Source: Clostridia bacterium
GTDB lineage: Bacteria > Bacillota_A > Clostridia > Oscillospirales > CAG-272
Assembly: GCA_017552165.1 (NCBI GenBank)
Contig: JAFZCF010000126.1
Span: 1 to 18,068, forward strand
Direction of reading: 5' to 3'
DNA: 18,068 nt
The notes below the pieces were generated by a model. The model saw only the letters and a program-made list of their open reading frames with translations, had not been told where the DNA came from and did no database searches. This document shows, piece by piece, positions 6,903 to 14,601 of the stretch (its first letter is position 1; each line of letters opens with the position of its first letter). Position numbers and translations under genes: made by a program.

Positions 6903-8120
6903 TTATTCCTTCTTTTCGGTTTCTCGGGCGCGTATCGCGACGATGAAACCGTCGACGTTGTTCCCGCTCAGAGTATACTCGCAGTTCGTCGGCACGGGCA
7001 CGGACGTGTCTCCGTTGTCAACCGCCGGGACGAAATAGCAGAGATAGTCCCACCCGTCGGCGCAGTCGATGAGCATCGGCGACTCAAAGATATACTCGGA
7101 ACGCATCTCTTCGAGATATTCCTCGAGGCACAGACCGTTTCTCATGATATACGTAGCGTGGGGGATGCCGACGTAGCGGAGCTGATCGGGGATGGAATAT
7201 CCCGTTATTTCATGCGAATACGACGGGTATCTCATTATGAACCCGTAGTTCGCCATATTGTTTTTCAGCCACAGGCCGGCCACAGAGTTTCTCGAAATAA
7301 AGGAATCCTCCATCGTCCCGTCGGCGTTCATCTGACCGAACGAGAAGGTCGTCCCGAGATGATAGTCGGAGCAGCCCGGCTTCGCCGCGTTGTCGGGGTT
7401 TGAGTCGTAAAGACTCTTCTGATCGTCGTAGGAGCGGTACGTACTGTAAAGCATCGCAGAGGTGATCTTGGTCTTGGCCGAGAAATCGCCCATCATGTCG
7501 CGCAGATGATAAACCACGTCGAGACGGAGCGTGCGGTATTTGTTTCTCAGGACGTAATAGCGGCCGAAATTGCCGTTCGCGTCTTCTCCGCCGTAGAGAT
7601 ACTTGCTGTTTATGACGGTGACGAAGAAGTCCTCTTTGTTGACGATATCGTCGTAAACGAGGACGGAGATGAGCTCCTTTGACATAGTGTCGGACTCGAG
7701 AAGACCGATCACCCCGCCGTCCGGCGTTATTGTCTCGAAATCGGCGACGCTCCTGATCGTCTTGATCTTGGGGAAAACGTATTCGTGATCAGCGTTGAGC
7801 AGCACGAGGTCGCCCTTCGCGACGTCGGAGTACGGGACGGTTATCCGTGTGTACTCTATATTCGTCGGCATCCCGAGCTCGGTCTCTGTGGCCGGGGGCT
7901 CGGTCGTTTCGTCGATCCCCGATACGTCGCCCGTCACCGGCGCGGTGGCCGTGTCGGTGACCTCCGTTCTCCCCCTGAAAAGCCCGAGCCCGGCGAGGGA
8001 CATCACGAAAAGCGTCCCGCCGATGAGGACTATCAGGATAAGCAGAAGGATCCAGAGGTTTTCGTGCTCTCCGGGCTTATGCTTTTTCTTGTATATTCTT
8101 ATAGGGTCGTAGTCGTTCAT
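6903..8120 (-). CDS. Membrane-anchored VanY-fold protein (D-Ala-D-Ala carboxypeptidase-like), probably catalytically dead
   Basis: The 405-residue protein has a basic N-terminus, one membrane helix (about 23-46), a Thr/Glu-rich linker (about 51-85) and an extracytoplasmic domain. The end of that domain resembles VanY/DacB-like zinc carboxypeptidases, which trim the last D-Ala from peptidoglycan stems. Seen: STYRSYDDQKSLY (226-238), PGCSDYHLGTTFSFG (248-262) and RYVGIPHATYIM (315-326). In active relatives these align with (S)(G)YRS...Q, PG.SEHQTG.A.D and EPWH.RYVG..HA. Here the first zinc His is Tyr253, the zinc Asp is Ser260, the catalytic Glu is Ile310 and the last zinc His is Gln313. A wall-binding or regulatory pseudoenzyme is the likeliest reading. 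The ATG follows the pfkA stop after 3 nt with only a weak Shine-Dalgarno site, implying translational coupling. Confidence 0.75.
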   Translation of the reverse strand: MNDYDPIRIYKKKHKPGEHENLWILLLILIVLIGGTLFVMSLAGLGLFRGRTEVTDTATAPVTGDVSGIDETTEPPATETELGMPTNIEYTRITVPYSDVAKGDLVLLNADHEYVFPKIKTIRSVADFETITPDGGVIGLLESDTMSKELISVLVYDDIVNKEDFFVTVINSKYLYGGEDANGNFGRYYVLRNKYRTLRLDVVYHLRDMMGDFSAKTKITSAMLYSTYRSYDDQKSLYDSNPDNAAKPGCSDYHLGTTFSFGQMNADGTMEDSFISRNSVAGLWLKNNMANYGFIMRYPSYSHEITGYSIPDQLRYVGIPHATYIMRNGLCLEEYLEEMRSEYIFESPMLIDCADGWDYLCYFVPAVDNGDTSVPVPTNCEYTLSGNNVDGFIVAIRARETEKKE

Positions 8121-8123
8121 TTC

Positions 8124-9227
8124 TCAGAATGTGGAGACGGAATCGGCCGCCGCTATCATGCCGCTTATCTCGGCGGCGCGCTGATCGCAGAGCTCCTTCA
8201 TGTCCTTAATCTGACGGGCCGAGAAGCGGCTGAGCTCCTCCTCCGTCGGCGCCTTTACCCCGGGGATAAAGGTGGATTTATACATCTTGTCGTTGACAAT
8301 CGCGTACTTTATGTCCGTTCCGACCATTTTTCCGTTTCTTTCACAAACGAAAATGTTTTCGCGGCCCTCGAGCAGGAAGTCGACGGCGGCGGTGCCCATC
8401 CTCGTCGCGAGGACGCGGTCGGCGAGCGTCGGCGAGCCGCCGCGCACGATGTGGGCGAGGCGGGCAAACTTCGTGTCAATCCCGAGGCCCTTGATCTTCT
8501 CGTAGATCTTTTCGGAATATCCGGCGACGCCCTCGGAGACGACGATCATGATGTTCCGCTTGCCGTGAGCGCGGCAGAGGAGCACCTTTTCGAGCAGTTT
8601 TTCCTCCGAATATCCGTGATCCTCGAGGACGACGGTGCCGACGGCGCCGCAGGCCATGCCGGCGTACGCCGCGATGAAGCCGGAATTGCGCCCCATGACC
8701 TCGATAACGTTGCAGCGGGCGTGAGACTCGTCGGTCTCGCGGAGATTGTCGATGCACTGCATCGTGAAATTTGCCGCGGTGTCAAAGCCGATCGTGCGGT
8801 CGGTACAGGTTATGTCGTTGTCTATGGTGCCGGGGACGCCGATACAGGGGAGACCTCTCTCGCAGAGATCGGAGGCGCCGCGGAACGTCCCGTCGCCGCC
8901 TATCGTTATGAGGCCGCCGATGCCGAGCTTTTTGCAGTTGGCGATGCCCGCCTGCATGGATTCCTCTTCCTTGAACTCGGGACAGCGGGCGGAAAGGAGC
9001 ACGGTGCCGCCCCTTCCGACTATGTTGGAGACGTCGAGCGGGCCGAATTTCCTTATCCCGTCGCCGCCCTTCATAAGTCCCTCGTATCCGCCGTATATGC
9101 CGTAGACCTCAAGGCCCTTTGAAAGGCCGTAGCGCACGACGGCTCTCACCGCCGCGTTCATTCCCTGAGAATCGCCTCCCGACGTGAGGACGCCTATCTT
9201 CTTTATTTTTTTTCTTCTCGAAGCCAT
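8124..9227 (-). CDS. pfkA: ATP-dependent 6-phosphofructokinase
   Basis: This glycolytic enzyme phosphorylates fructose 6-phosphate to fructose 1,6-bisphosphate. With the chosen start it has 367 residues, longer than the roughly 320 of E. coli or Bacillus PfkA; the extra length is an N-terminal basic stretch and a C-terminal helix. Seen: TSGGDSQGMNAAVR (15-28), the ATP loop GGDGT (110-114), and PGTIDND (132-138) with catalytic Asp136. Gly at the positions equivalent to E. coli residues 104 and 124 argues for ATP rather than pyrophosphate as donor. The frame is open to 9278, but that upstream ATG overlaps the promoter -10 region. The ATG at 9227 has AAGAAGG 7 nt upstream and is preferred. pfkA opens a two-gene unit with the VanY-like gene. 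Confidence 0.93.
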   Translation of the reverse strand: MASRRKKIKKIGVLTSGGDSQGMNAAVRAVVRYGLSKGLEVYGIYGGYEGLMKGGDGIRKFGPLDVSNIVGRGGTVLLSARCPEFKEEESMQAGIANCKKLGIGGLITIGGDGTFRGASDLCERGLPCIGVPGTIDNDITCTDRTIGFDTAANFTMQCIDNLRETDESHARCNVIEVMGRNSGFIAAYAGMACGAVGTVVLEDHGYSEEKLLEKVLLCRAHGKRNIMIVVSEGVAGYSEKIYEKIKGLGIDTKFARLAHIVRGGSPTLADRVLATRMGTAAVDFLLEGRENIFVCERNGKMVGTDIKYAIVNDKMYKSTFIPGVKAPTEEELSRFSARQIKDMKELCDQRAAEISGMIAAADSVSTF

Positions 9228-9259
9228 GTCATGACCTTCTTCTTTGTGAATTACCTCGT

Positions 9260-9288
9260 ATTGTAACATATTCCGCAAAAAAAATCAA
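9260..9288 (-). promoter_or_regulatory. SigA-type promoter of pfkA
   Basis: On the minus strand the -35 is TTGATT (9283-9288), the spacer is 17 nt, and the -10 is TACAAT (9260-9265) preceded by TG for an extended -10. Transcription would begin near 9253, about 26 nt before the preferred ATG. The -35 and part of the spacer are the T-tract of the upstream terminator. Confidence 0.75.
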
Positions 9289-9309
9289 CCCCCGCCGCCC
9301 CGGCGAGGG
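9277..9309 (-). terminator. Rho-independent terminator of the parA-to-LRR unit
   Basis: On the minus strand CCCTCGCC (9302-9309) pairs with GGCGGGGG (9289-9296), with one wobble pair, around a 5-nt loop and is followed by TTGATTTTTTTT. It lies 36 nt after the stop of the leucine-rich-repeat gene. Its T-tract doubles as the -35 region and spacer of the pfkA promoter. Confidence 0.8.
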
Positions 9310-9312
9310 AAA

Positions 9313-9338
9313 CGGCGCGGAGCTTTCGCCCTGCGCCG
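9313..9338 (-). other. GAAA-capped stem-loop just before the terminator
   Basis: On the minus strand CGGCGC (9333-9338) pairs with GCGCCG (9313-9318). After an A-C mismatch, GGGC (9328-9331) pairs with GCTC (9320-9323) around a GAAA tetraloop. Only TTT follows, so it is a weak terminator alone. With the hairpin at 9289-9309 it could form a tandem terminator or a 3'-end stabiliser for the long mRNA. Confidence 0.55.
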
Positions 9339-9345
9339 GTCCTGA

Positions 9346-10821
9346 TTATTTTACTATGTCCCCGTCCGTGCAGTGAACCGTGTAGTGTTCGGAATCAAAA
9401 TAACTACTCAGATTTCTTTCATTCCACTCCGCGACCGTCCCGGCGTAGTTTATGGTGTCAATAGGATCGTTTCCGAACGTGTCTCTGGATTTAATAGAAA
9501 GATTCTTGTTTTTGATCGTAACTGTTTTCAGATTGGTGCAGTCTGAAAAGCAGAAGTCCCAGATTATTTCTATCGTTTCCGGAAGAACGATTTCGGTCAG
9601 CCCTTCACATCCTTCAAACCATCCCCAGCCGAGTGCTTTGCAGTCGTCAGCGAACGTTATCGATCTGAGATTGTTGCAACACGAAAAAAGCATAGTCGAA
9701 TCTTTCTCCCAGTTCCCCTGGACAGTGATTTCGGTCAAACCGGAACAATGGTCGAATACCTTGTTCCCCTCTTTTATGACAGCCGAATAAAAATCGGAAA
9801 TATCCGTTATGGCAGTGCAGGAAAGCGCGCGGTTACCCAGTTTTTTTATTTGCCCGGGTCGGACGTTAATTTTACTGAGCGAATAGCAGCCATCGAAAAC
9901 ATAAATAGGAAACTCGGTCCAGTTGTCGGGGACAGTGACCTCTTTTAAGCCGGTACATCCTGAAAATGCCCCGATCTGTACATCGACTCCGTCGGAAATG
10001 ATCACTTTTTCAAGCAGTTCGCAGTTCATGAAACCGTGATCTTTAATTGTTTTGACGGGTATTCCCCTGTATTCCGCGGGTATGGTTATTTCTCCGCATA
10101 CAGACGACGGATCGCCCCATACCGTATAATATGATTCCGCAAATCCCGTACGTGGAGATGCCCAACGGCTGAAGACGAGTCCGGGCGATACCGAGTTCGA
10201 CAGGTCTCTCTCAAATACCTTTGTTTCTATGTACTCGCATTCCGGGCATCGGCGAGTCCTGACGTCGCCGGTTTCTGCCGTTACTACGATTTCTTGATCA
10301 TAAGCGTGCGGTGCGGTCTTTCTTTCGTTGCAGAATTCACAGACAAGCCAGTGGTACTCATCGGTATAATCCTCCTTGTTCGGATCAGGTGACCAGAAAT
10401 GCACATGGTCCACAGCTGAGGAGCCGGAATCCGCGGGAGGCGTTTGCGTTTCTTCGCTTTCCGTTACCTTCGGCTCCGTGTCGGGAGGGGCGGTATTTAT
10501 AGGATCGGTGCTGTCCGGTTCGATATTTTTCTGAGAAACAAGGTCTGTTTCTGTCGTTTCTTCGTCGGTTTCCGTTTCGGTCACGGCTGCCGGTTCGGTT
10601 TCAGTTTCCGTTGCAGATTGACTGACGTCCTGTGTGTCAGCAATGAGACTTGAATCGGGAACGCACGTCGTATTGCCGTATGCGGACGTTTCCGCGGATT
10701 CCGTATGATTTTCGGCGGTTTCCGACGGAACGGCCGCGGGCTGTCTCGCCGGCTGGCAGGACGTCATAAGGATCACCGCCGTCAGCGCCGCGGCAACAAG
10801 AACGTTATGAATCTTTTTCAT
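9346..10821 (-). CDS. BspA-type leucine-rich-repeat surface lipoprotein
   Basis: The 491-residue protein starts with a lipoprotein signal peptide (lipobox MTSC, lipidated Cys22). A long Thr/Glu/Ser-rich, disordered-looking linker follows (about 25-138). Next is a small Cys/His module (C161..C164, H172, C192..C195) resembling the zinc-ribbon-like 'HW..C..C' repeats of gut Firmicute surface proteins. From about 240 to 475 come LRR_5/BspA repeats such as IPVKTIKDHGFMNCELLEKV, ending in the typical INYAGTVAEWNE cap. It should sit on the outer face of the cell membrane and bind a ligand; no enzyme motif is visible. It is visibly less GC-rich than its neighbours (32/60 and 27/60 G+C in two 60-base stretches, versus 36/60 and 45/60 in recA), which suggests separate acquisition. 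GGAGG for its ATG lies within the last codons of recX, and the genes overlap by 17 nt. Confidence 0.85.
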   Translation of the reverse strand: MKKIHNVLVAAALTAVILMTSCQPARQPAAVPSETAENHTESAETSAYGNTTCVPDSSLIADTQDVSQSATETETEPAAVTETETDEETTETDLVSQKNIEPDSTDPINTAPPDTEPKVTESEETQTPPADSGSSAVDHVHFWSPDPNKEDYTDEYHWLVCEFCNERKTAPHAYDQEIVVTAETGDVRTRRCPECEYIETKVFERDLSNSVSPGLVFSRWASPRTGFAESYYTVWGDPSSVCGEITIPAEYRGIPVKTIKDHGFMNCELLEKVIISDGVDVQIGAFSGCTGLKEVTVPDNWTEFPIYVFDGCYSLSKINVRPGQIKKLGNRALSCTAITDISDFYSAVIKEGNKVFDHCSGLTEITVQGNWEKDSTMLFSCCNNLRSITFADDCKALGWGWFEGCEGLTEIVLPETIEIIWDFCFSDCTNLKTVTIKNKNLSIKSRDTFGNDPIDTINYAGTVAEWNERNLSSYFDSEHYTVHCTDGDIVK

Positions 10822-11302
10822 TTGATTCTTCCTCCGCTTCTTTTATTTCACTGTATGAAAATCCGAGTCTTAAAAGACGGTTTTTTGTTTTCGGCGTCAT
10901 TTCGCCGAGCAGAGACAGGTGATGGCGGCAGTTTTCGGTGAAATCCACGCCGTCAAACGGCAGAGACGATATCACGTCGGCGCCAACGCCGCTTTCGTAA
11001 AGCTCGCTTTTTATCCTGCGCGCGCCGTATTTCTTCTCGTACGCGAGGTATGAAAAGCGTCTTTCCGCAAACGCCCGGTCGTCGAGCAGGCGCTCATCTT
11101 TGAGACGCGCAACGGCGTACTCCGTTTCGCTCTCCGAAAAGCCCTTCTGACGTAGTTTCCGCCTGAGCGTGCGCTCGGTGCAGTCGGACCACGAGAGAGA
11201 GCCGCGCCCCGAGCGGTAGGCGCGTTTTTCGCCCTCGGAGGCGCCGTCGCCGGGATCTCCGGGGTCAAAAACGAGAAAGCCGTTTTCGTCGGTCAGCGGC
11301 AT
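10805..11302 (-). CDS. recX: Regulatory protein RecX
   Basis: RecX binds RecA filaments and limits their extension and activity. The product is 165 residues and all-helical in character. Seen: the RecX repeat hallmarks ERTLRRKLRQKGFSESE (about 43-59), RLKDERLLDDRAFAERR (66-82) and KKYGARRIKSELYESGV (90-106), with further helices to the end. The frame is open far upstream into recA, but the sensible start is the ATG at 11302, 11 nt after the recA stop; the longer version would encode unrelated sequence read from inside recA. The Shine-Dalgarno match is weak (GGGACAG), consistent with coupling to recA. The first 35 residues are acidic and Gly-rich and do not look like the conserved domain. The recA-recX order is classical. 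Confidence 0.88.
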   Translation of the reverse strand: MPLTDENGFLVFDPGDPGDGASEGEKRAYRSGRGSLSWSDCTERTLRRKLRQKGFSESETEYAVARLKDERLLDDRAFAERRFSYLAYEKKYGARRIKSELYESGVGADVISSLPFDGVDFTENCRHHLSLLGEMTPKTKNRLLRLGFSYSEIKEAEEESNEKDS

Positions 11303-11313
11303 TTTCTGTCCCG

Positions 11314-12417
11314 TCAGCTGAGGATGAAGGCGTCGAAATCCTCGGAATCGGCTTCCGGAAGCTCGTCGACGGGCGTCACCGCGCCGTCGGAGAACCTCGA
11401 GCGGACGGCCGCCTCGACGCGCTCGGCGAATTCGGGATCGGACTCCATCATTTCCCTGACGTGCTCCTTGCCCTGGCAGATCCTCTCGCCGGCGAAGGAG
11501 AACCACGATCCGCTCTTTTCGATGACTCCCATCGTGAGCGCCACGTCGAGCACCTCGCCCTGCTTGGATATGCCTTTTCCGAAGTAAATGTCGAAATTCG
11601 CGGTCCCGAAGGGCGGCGCGACTTTGTTTTTGACTACTCTGCACTTGGTGTGCGAGCCGATTATGTTGTCGCCGAGCTTGATGCTCCCTATGCGGCGGAT
11701 GTCTATGCGCACGGAGGCGTAGTATTTCAGAGCGCGGCCGCCCGAGGTCGTCTCGGTCGGGCCGGCGCCGTATCCGGTGTTTATCATGTCGCGGAGCTGG
11801 TTGATGAAAACCACCGCCGTGTTGGTCTTGCTGATGTTCGCCGAGAGGACGCGCAGAGCCGAGGACATGAGACGCGCCTGGCGGCCCATCGAGGCGTCGC
11901 CGATCTCGCCGTCGATCTCGCTGCGGGGCGTGAGCGCCGCCACCGAGTCGATTATGAGTATGTCGATAGCGCCGGAGCGCACGAGCGCGTCGGCTATCGA
12001 GAGGGCCTGTTCGCCCGAATCGGGCTGGGAAATGAGCAGATTTTCGATATCAACGCCGAGATTGTGGGCGTAGGTCGGGTCGAGGGCGTGCTCCGCGTCT
12101 ATGTACGCGGCGATGCCGCCGGCCTTCTGCGCCTCGGCGACGCAGTGGAGCGCGAGGGTGGTCTTGCCCGAGGCCTCGGGCCCGTATATCTCGATTATCC
12201 TGCCGCGCGGGATCCCCCCCACGCCGAGCGCGAGGTCGAGATTGAGCGATCCCGTCGGGATCACGTCCACCTTGAACTTCGGGGTGTCGCCCATGCGCAT
12301 GATGGAGCCCTTGCCGTTCTTCTTTTCGATCTCTTCGATCGCCTTTTCGAGCGCCGCCGCGCGCATATCGCCCGCCTGCTGTGAAACGGACTGCTGAGAT
12401 TTCTTATCCTTTGCCAT
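11314..12417 (-). CDS. recA: Recombinase RecA
   Basis: The 367-residue ATPase forms filaments on single-stranded DNA, catalyses strand exchange and triggers LexA self-cleavage. Seen: Walker A GPEASGKT (79-86), Walker B LLIID-like ILIID (153-157), the [10 protein letters not shown] segment (104-113), KVAPPF (265-270) and an acidic C-terminal tail (DEL, EAD, EDFD). Loop 2, which contacts single-stranded DNA, reads [13 protein letters not shown] where most bacteria have FGNPETTTGG or FGNPETTPGG. That is two residues longer, with Tyr216 at the inserted aromatic. The ATG has GGGAG 6 nt upstream and lies 17 nt after the galactokinase stop, leaving no room for a private promoter. No LexA box of the CGAAC-n4-GTTCG type is visible just upstream. 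Confidence 0.97.
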   Translation of the reverse strand: MAKDKKSQQSVSQQAGDMRAAALEKAIEEIEKKNGKGSIMRMGDTPKFKVDVIPTGSLNLDLALGVGGIPRGRIIEIYGPEASGKTTLALHCVAEAQKAGGIAAYIDAEHALDPTYAHNLGVDIENLLISQPDSGEQALSIADALVRSGAIDILIIDSVAALTPRSEIDGEIGDASMGRQARLMSSALRVLSANISKTNTAVVFINQLRDMINTGYGAGPTETTSGGRALKYYASVRIDIRRIGSIKLGDNIIGSHTKCRVVKNKVAPPFGTANFDIYFGKGISKQGEVLDVALTMGVIEKSGSWFSFAGERICQGKEHVREMMESDPEFAERVEAAVRSRFSDGAVTPVDELPEADSEDFDAFILS

Positions 12418-12434
12418 TTTTGTCTCCCGTTATC

Positions 12435-13721
12435 TTATATGAGCTTTACGGCCCCGTCTTTTCTTACGTTGAGCACGTAGACCGAGTCCTTTCCGAAGAC
12501 GGACTCGAGGGTTTCTTTGTATTTTCCGACGTATTCGTCGGGAACGAACGCCTGTGTTGTGCCGGCAAATCCGCCTCCGTGGACTCTGCACGCCGTCGGG
12601 CGCGGCGAGTCCTTCAGAACGTATTCCGAGACGGCGAGCGCGAGGGAAAGCCCCTGTTCGCTGACGTTTTTCGGCGTATATACGTTCTGCAGCCATCTGA
12701 AAGAGCTGTTTCCCGAGCTTTTTATGCACTCGAGGAAGCCGCAGAGGTCGCCCGACCCGAGGCAATCCGCCGCGAGCCCGACCCTTTCGTTCTCGTTGAC
12801 GAAGTGGAAGGCGCGCAGGAAGGCGCGGTCGCCGCACTTTTCGCGTATCTCGGCCGCCCTGCCGATGAGATCTCCGACGGTCAGCCCGCGCAGTATCTCG
12901 GCGCCGAAGAGCGCCGCGACCTTTCTCATCTCCCCGGGGACCGAGGAATAGTCGTCGTTGAGGTCGGCGTGGTTGCCGCCCGTGTTGGTTATGCAGAGGC
13001 GGTATCCCGCGTCGGAGAGGGAAAATCCGAGCTTTTTGATCTTAGCGGCCGAGGGATCGGCGAAATCTATGAAGCAGAACTCGCCGACCGAGCAGGCGGT
13101 CTGATCCATAAGCCCCGAGGGCTTGTTGAACCATACGTTCTCGGAGTATTTGGATATCTCGGCGATGACCGGCGCGGGGATCTCCCCGTTGTTCGCGAAA
13201 TGGTTCTGTATCGTTCCGATCATGACCTCAAAGGCGGCGGACGAAGAAAGCCCGCTCCCCTTGAACACGTCGGACGTCGTATAGGCGTTGAAGGCCGAGG
13301 TCTTGTATCCCCTTCTGCGGAATCCGTCGGCCATGCCCGAAATGAGGGCCGACGAGCGGTAAAAGTTCTTCGGGTCGGGCTTGTCCGGCACGGCGGGGAC
13401 GACGTCGGGCTCAAATCCCCGGCTCACGACCGTCACGGTGTCGGAATCCGTCTTCGCGGCGATCGCTATGATGTCGAGGTTGACGGCGGCGGCGATGACG
13501 CGGCCGCGCTGATGGTCGGTGTGGTTGCCGAGGATCTCGGATCTTCCGGGCACGGAGAACACCGATACCTCGGAGTCGCCGAACAGCTTGATGAACTCCC
13601 CGGCCGCCTCGGCGTAGCGTTTTTTCTGAGTTTCGACGGCTTCCGCGCCGTAAAGACCGGCGAGAAGGCCGTCAAGCTCGCCCGTTTTTTCTAATTTGTT
13701 TCTTAATTCCGATGATTTCAT
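12435..13721 (-). CDS. galK: Galactokinase-like GHMP kinase
   Basis: The 428-residue protein has all three GHMP-kinase motifs: GRSEILGNHTDH (59-70), the phosphate loop GSGLSSSA (156-163) and HGGGFAG (381-387). It also has the presumed catalytic Asp206 in SGLMDQ. Galactokinase phosphorylates galactose at C1 for the Leloir pathway. Motif 1 departs from the classical GR.NLIGEH.DY pattern: Ser-Glu replaces the x-Asn pair, Asn replaces the Glu that contacts galactose, and His replaces Tyr. A GNHTDH version occurs in a group of Firmicute proteins annotated as galactokinase, so the family is well supported but the sugar is less certain. No galT or galE lies nearby. The ATG has GGAGG upstream, inside the end of the MORN gene, with a 4-nt gap between genes. 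Confidence 0.82.
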   Translation of the reverse strand: MKSSELRNKLEKTGELDGLLAGLYGAEAVETQKKRYAEAAGEFIKLFGDSEVSVFSVPGRSEILGNHTDHQRGRVIAAAVNLDIIAIAAKTDSDTVTVVSRGFEPDVVPAVPDKPDPKNFYRSSALISGMADGFRRRGYKTSAFNAYTTSDVFKGSGLSSSAAFEVMIGTIQNHFANNGEIPAPVIAEISKYSENVWFNKPSGLMDQTACSVGEFCFIDFADPSAAKIKKLGFSLSDAGYRLCITNTGGNHADLNDDYSSVPGEMRKVAALFGAEILRGLTVGDLIGRAAEIREKCGDRAFLRAFHFVNENERVGLAADCLGSGDLCGFLECIKSSGNSSFRWLQNVYTPKNVSEQGLSLALAVSEYVLKDSPRPTACRVHGGGFAGTTQAFVPDEYVGKYKETLESVFGKDSVYVLNVRKDGAVKLI

Positions 13722-13725
13722 GATA

Positions 13726-14577
13726 TTATTCCTCCGGGGTCTCGGGCTCGTCCACCGTGCGGACTATCTGGCCGTATTCAAAAAGCCCCTCGTACATTCT
13801 TCCGGTGCTCCACGTATAGGTGCCCCAGCCGTTTATATAGTTGTTCTCGAACGCCCCGGTGTACGAGTCGCCGTTCGCGAAGCGGTAGGTGCCCGTGCCC
13901 GTACGTGTGTCGTCCTTGAAATCTCCCTCGTAAACGTCGCCGTTTGCGAAAACGTAGGTCCCGCGGCCCTGCTTGACGTCGTTAACGTACTGGCCGGTGT
14001 AATACGATCCGTCGGTCCAGGCGTAGGTCCCCGTGCCGTTTTTCATATCGGCAGTAAAGTTCCCCTCGTAGCTCTCGCCGTCGGCGAGCACGTATTTGCC
14101 GAAGCCGTCCTTTTTGCCGTCGACGAAGGAGCCCTCGTAGACGTCTCCGCTCGCGAAGACGTATTTGCCCGTGCCGTTCGGCATGTCGTCGCGGAAATCG
14201 CCCGTATAGACGTCGCCGTTTGCGAAGGTCTTTTTGCCCTTTCCGCTGCACTGAAGCTCGGAAAGGCCACCCTCGTAGGTAGATTTGTCGCTGTAGGTCA
14301 GCACGCCGGTCTTTCCGTCGACCGTCGCCGTCCTGCCGTCGCTGTACCACAGTTTGCCGGAGACGGGCGTAACCCCGTCAGAGGTCCTGCCGACGAACTT
14401 GATGTAGCTCTTGTCGCTGAAGTCCTTGCGCAGGTATCTGAAACCGAGCGCGTAAAGCACGACGAACGTCGCCGCCACGAGGATTATCGCCGCGGCGAGC
14501 GTCGAAACGGTCAGGAAAAGCGGCGAACGGAAGCGTTTTGCGACCGGTTTTTTCTTATTTTTGACATTTTCAGTCAT
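13726..14577 (-). CDS. Membrane-anchored MORN-repeat protein
   Basis: The 283-residue protein has a short Lys/Arg-rich N-terminus, one membrane helix (about 19-46) and a bridging segment (47-98). Seven 23-residue MORN repeats plus a partial eighth (99-269) and a short acidic tail complete it. Each repeat fits (D/S).Y.G.F.....(N/D)G.G.Y.(F/W).(N/D/S)G. MORN arrays form flat beta-meander ribbons used for membrane, lipid or protein binding; no catalytic domain is attached. The positive N-terminus suggests the repeats are outside the cytoplasm. It lies between the two-helix membrane protein (24-nt gap) and the galactokinase (4-nt gap). The cellular role is not known from sequence. Confidence 0.85.
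   Translation of the reverse strand: MTENVKNKKKPVAKRFRSPLFLTVSTLAAAIILVAATFVVLYALGFRYLRKDFSDKSYIKFVGRTSDGVTPVSGKLWYSDGRTATVDGKTGVLTYSDKSTYEGGLSELQCSGKGKKTFANGDVYTGDFRDDMPNGTGKYVFASGDVYEGSFVDGKKDGFGKYVLADGESYEGNFTADMKNGTGTYAWTDGSYYTGQYVNDVKQGRGTYVFANGDVYEGDFKDDTRTGTGTYRFANGDSYTGAFENNYINGWGTYTWSTGRMYEGLFEYGQIVRTVDEPETPEE
13771..14283 (-). repeat. Tandem 69-nt coding repeats encoding MORN motifs
   Basis: Seven consecutive 69-nt units and a partial eighth encode the 23-residue MORN repeats. They are diverged at DNA level but show recurrent blocks such as the complement of AACGGCGACGT (encoding NGDV). No spacers separate them, so this is an in-frame protein repeat and not a CRISPR array. Confidence 0.85.
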
Positions 14578-14601
14578 TTATGGCCGTCCCTTTCTTTCAT
14601 G

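Noticed and set aside
9228..9278. 17-residue N-terminal extension of PfkA
   Set aside because: Its start codon overlaps the promoter -10 region, while the ATG at 9227 has a good ribosome site and gives the conserved N-terminus.
11303..11644. N-terminal extension of recX into recA
   Set aside because: The extra residues are Arg-rich sequence read out of frame from recA. The RecX domain starts after the ATG at 11302, in the normal recA-recX spacing.
13771..14283. Regular 69-nt periodicity as a possible CRISPR array
   Set aside because: The units are contiguous, diverged and in frame, and they encode MORN motifs; there are no unique spacers.
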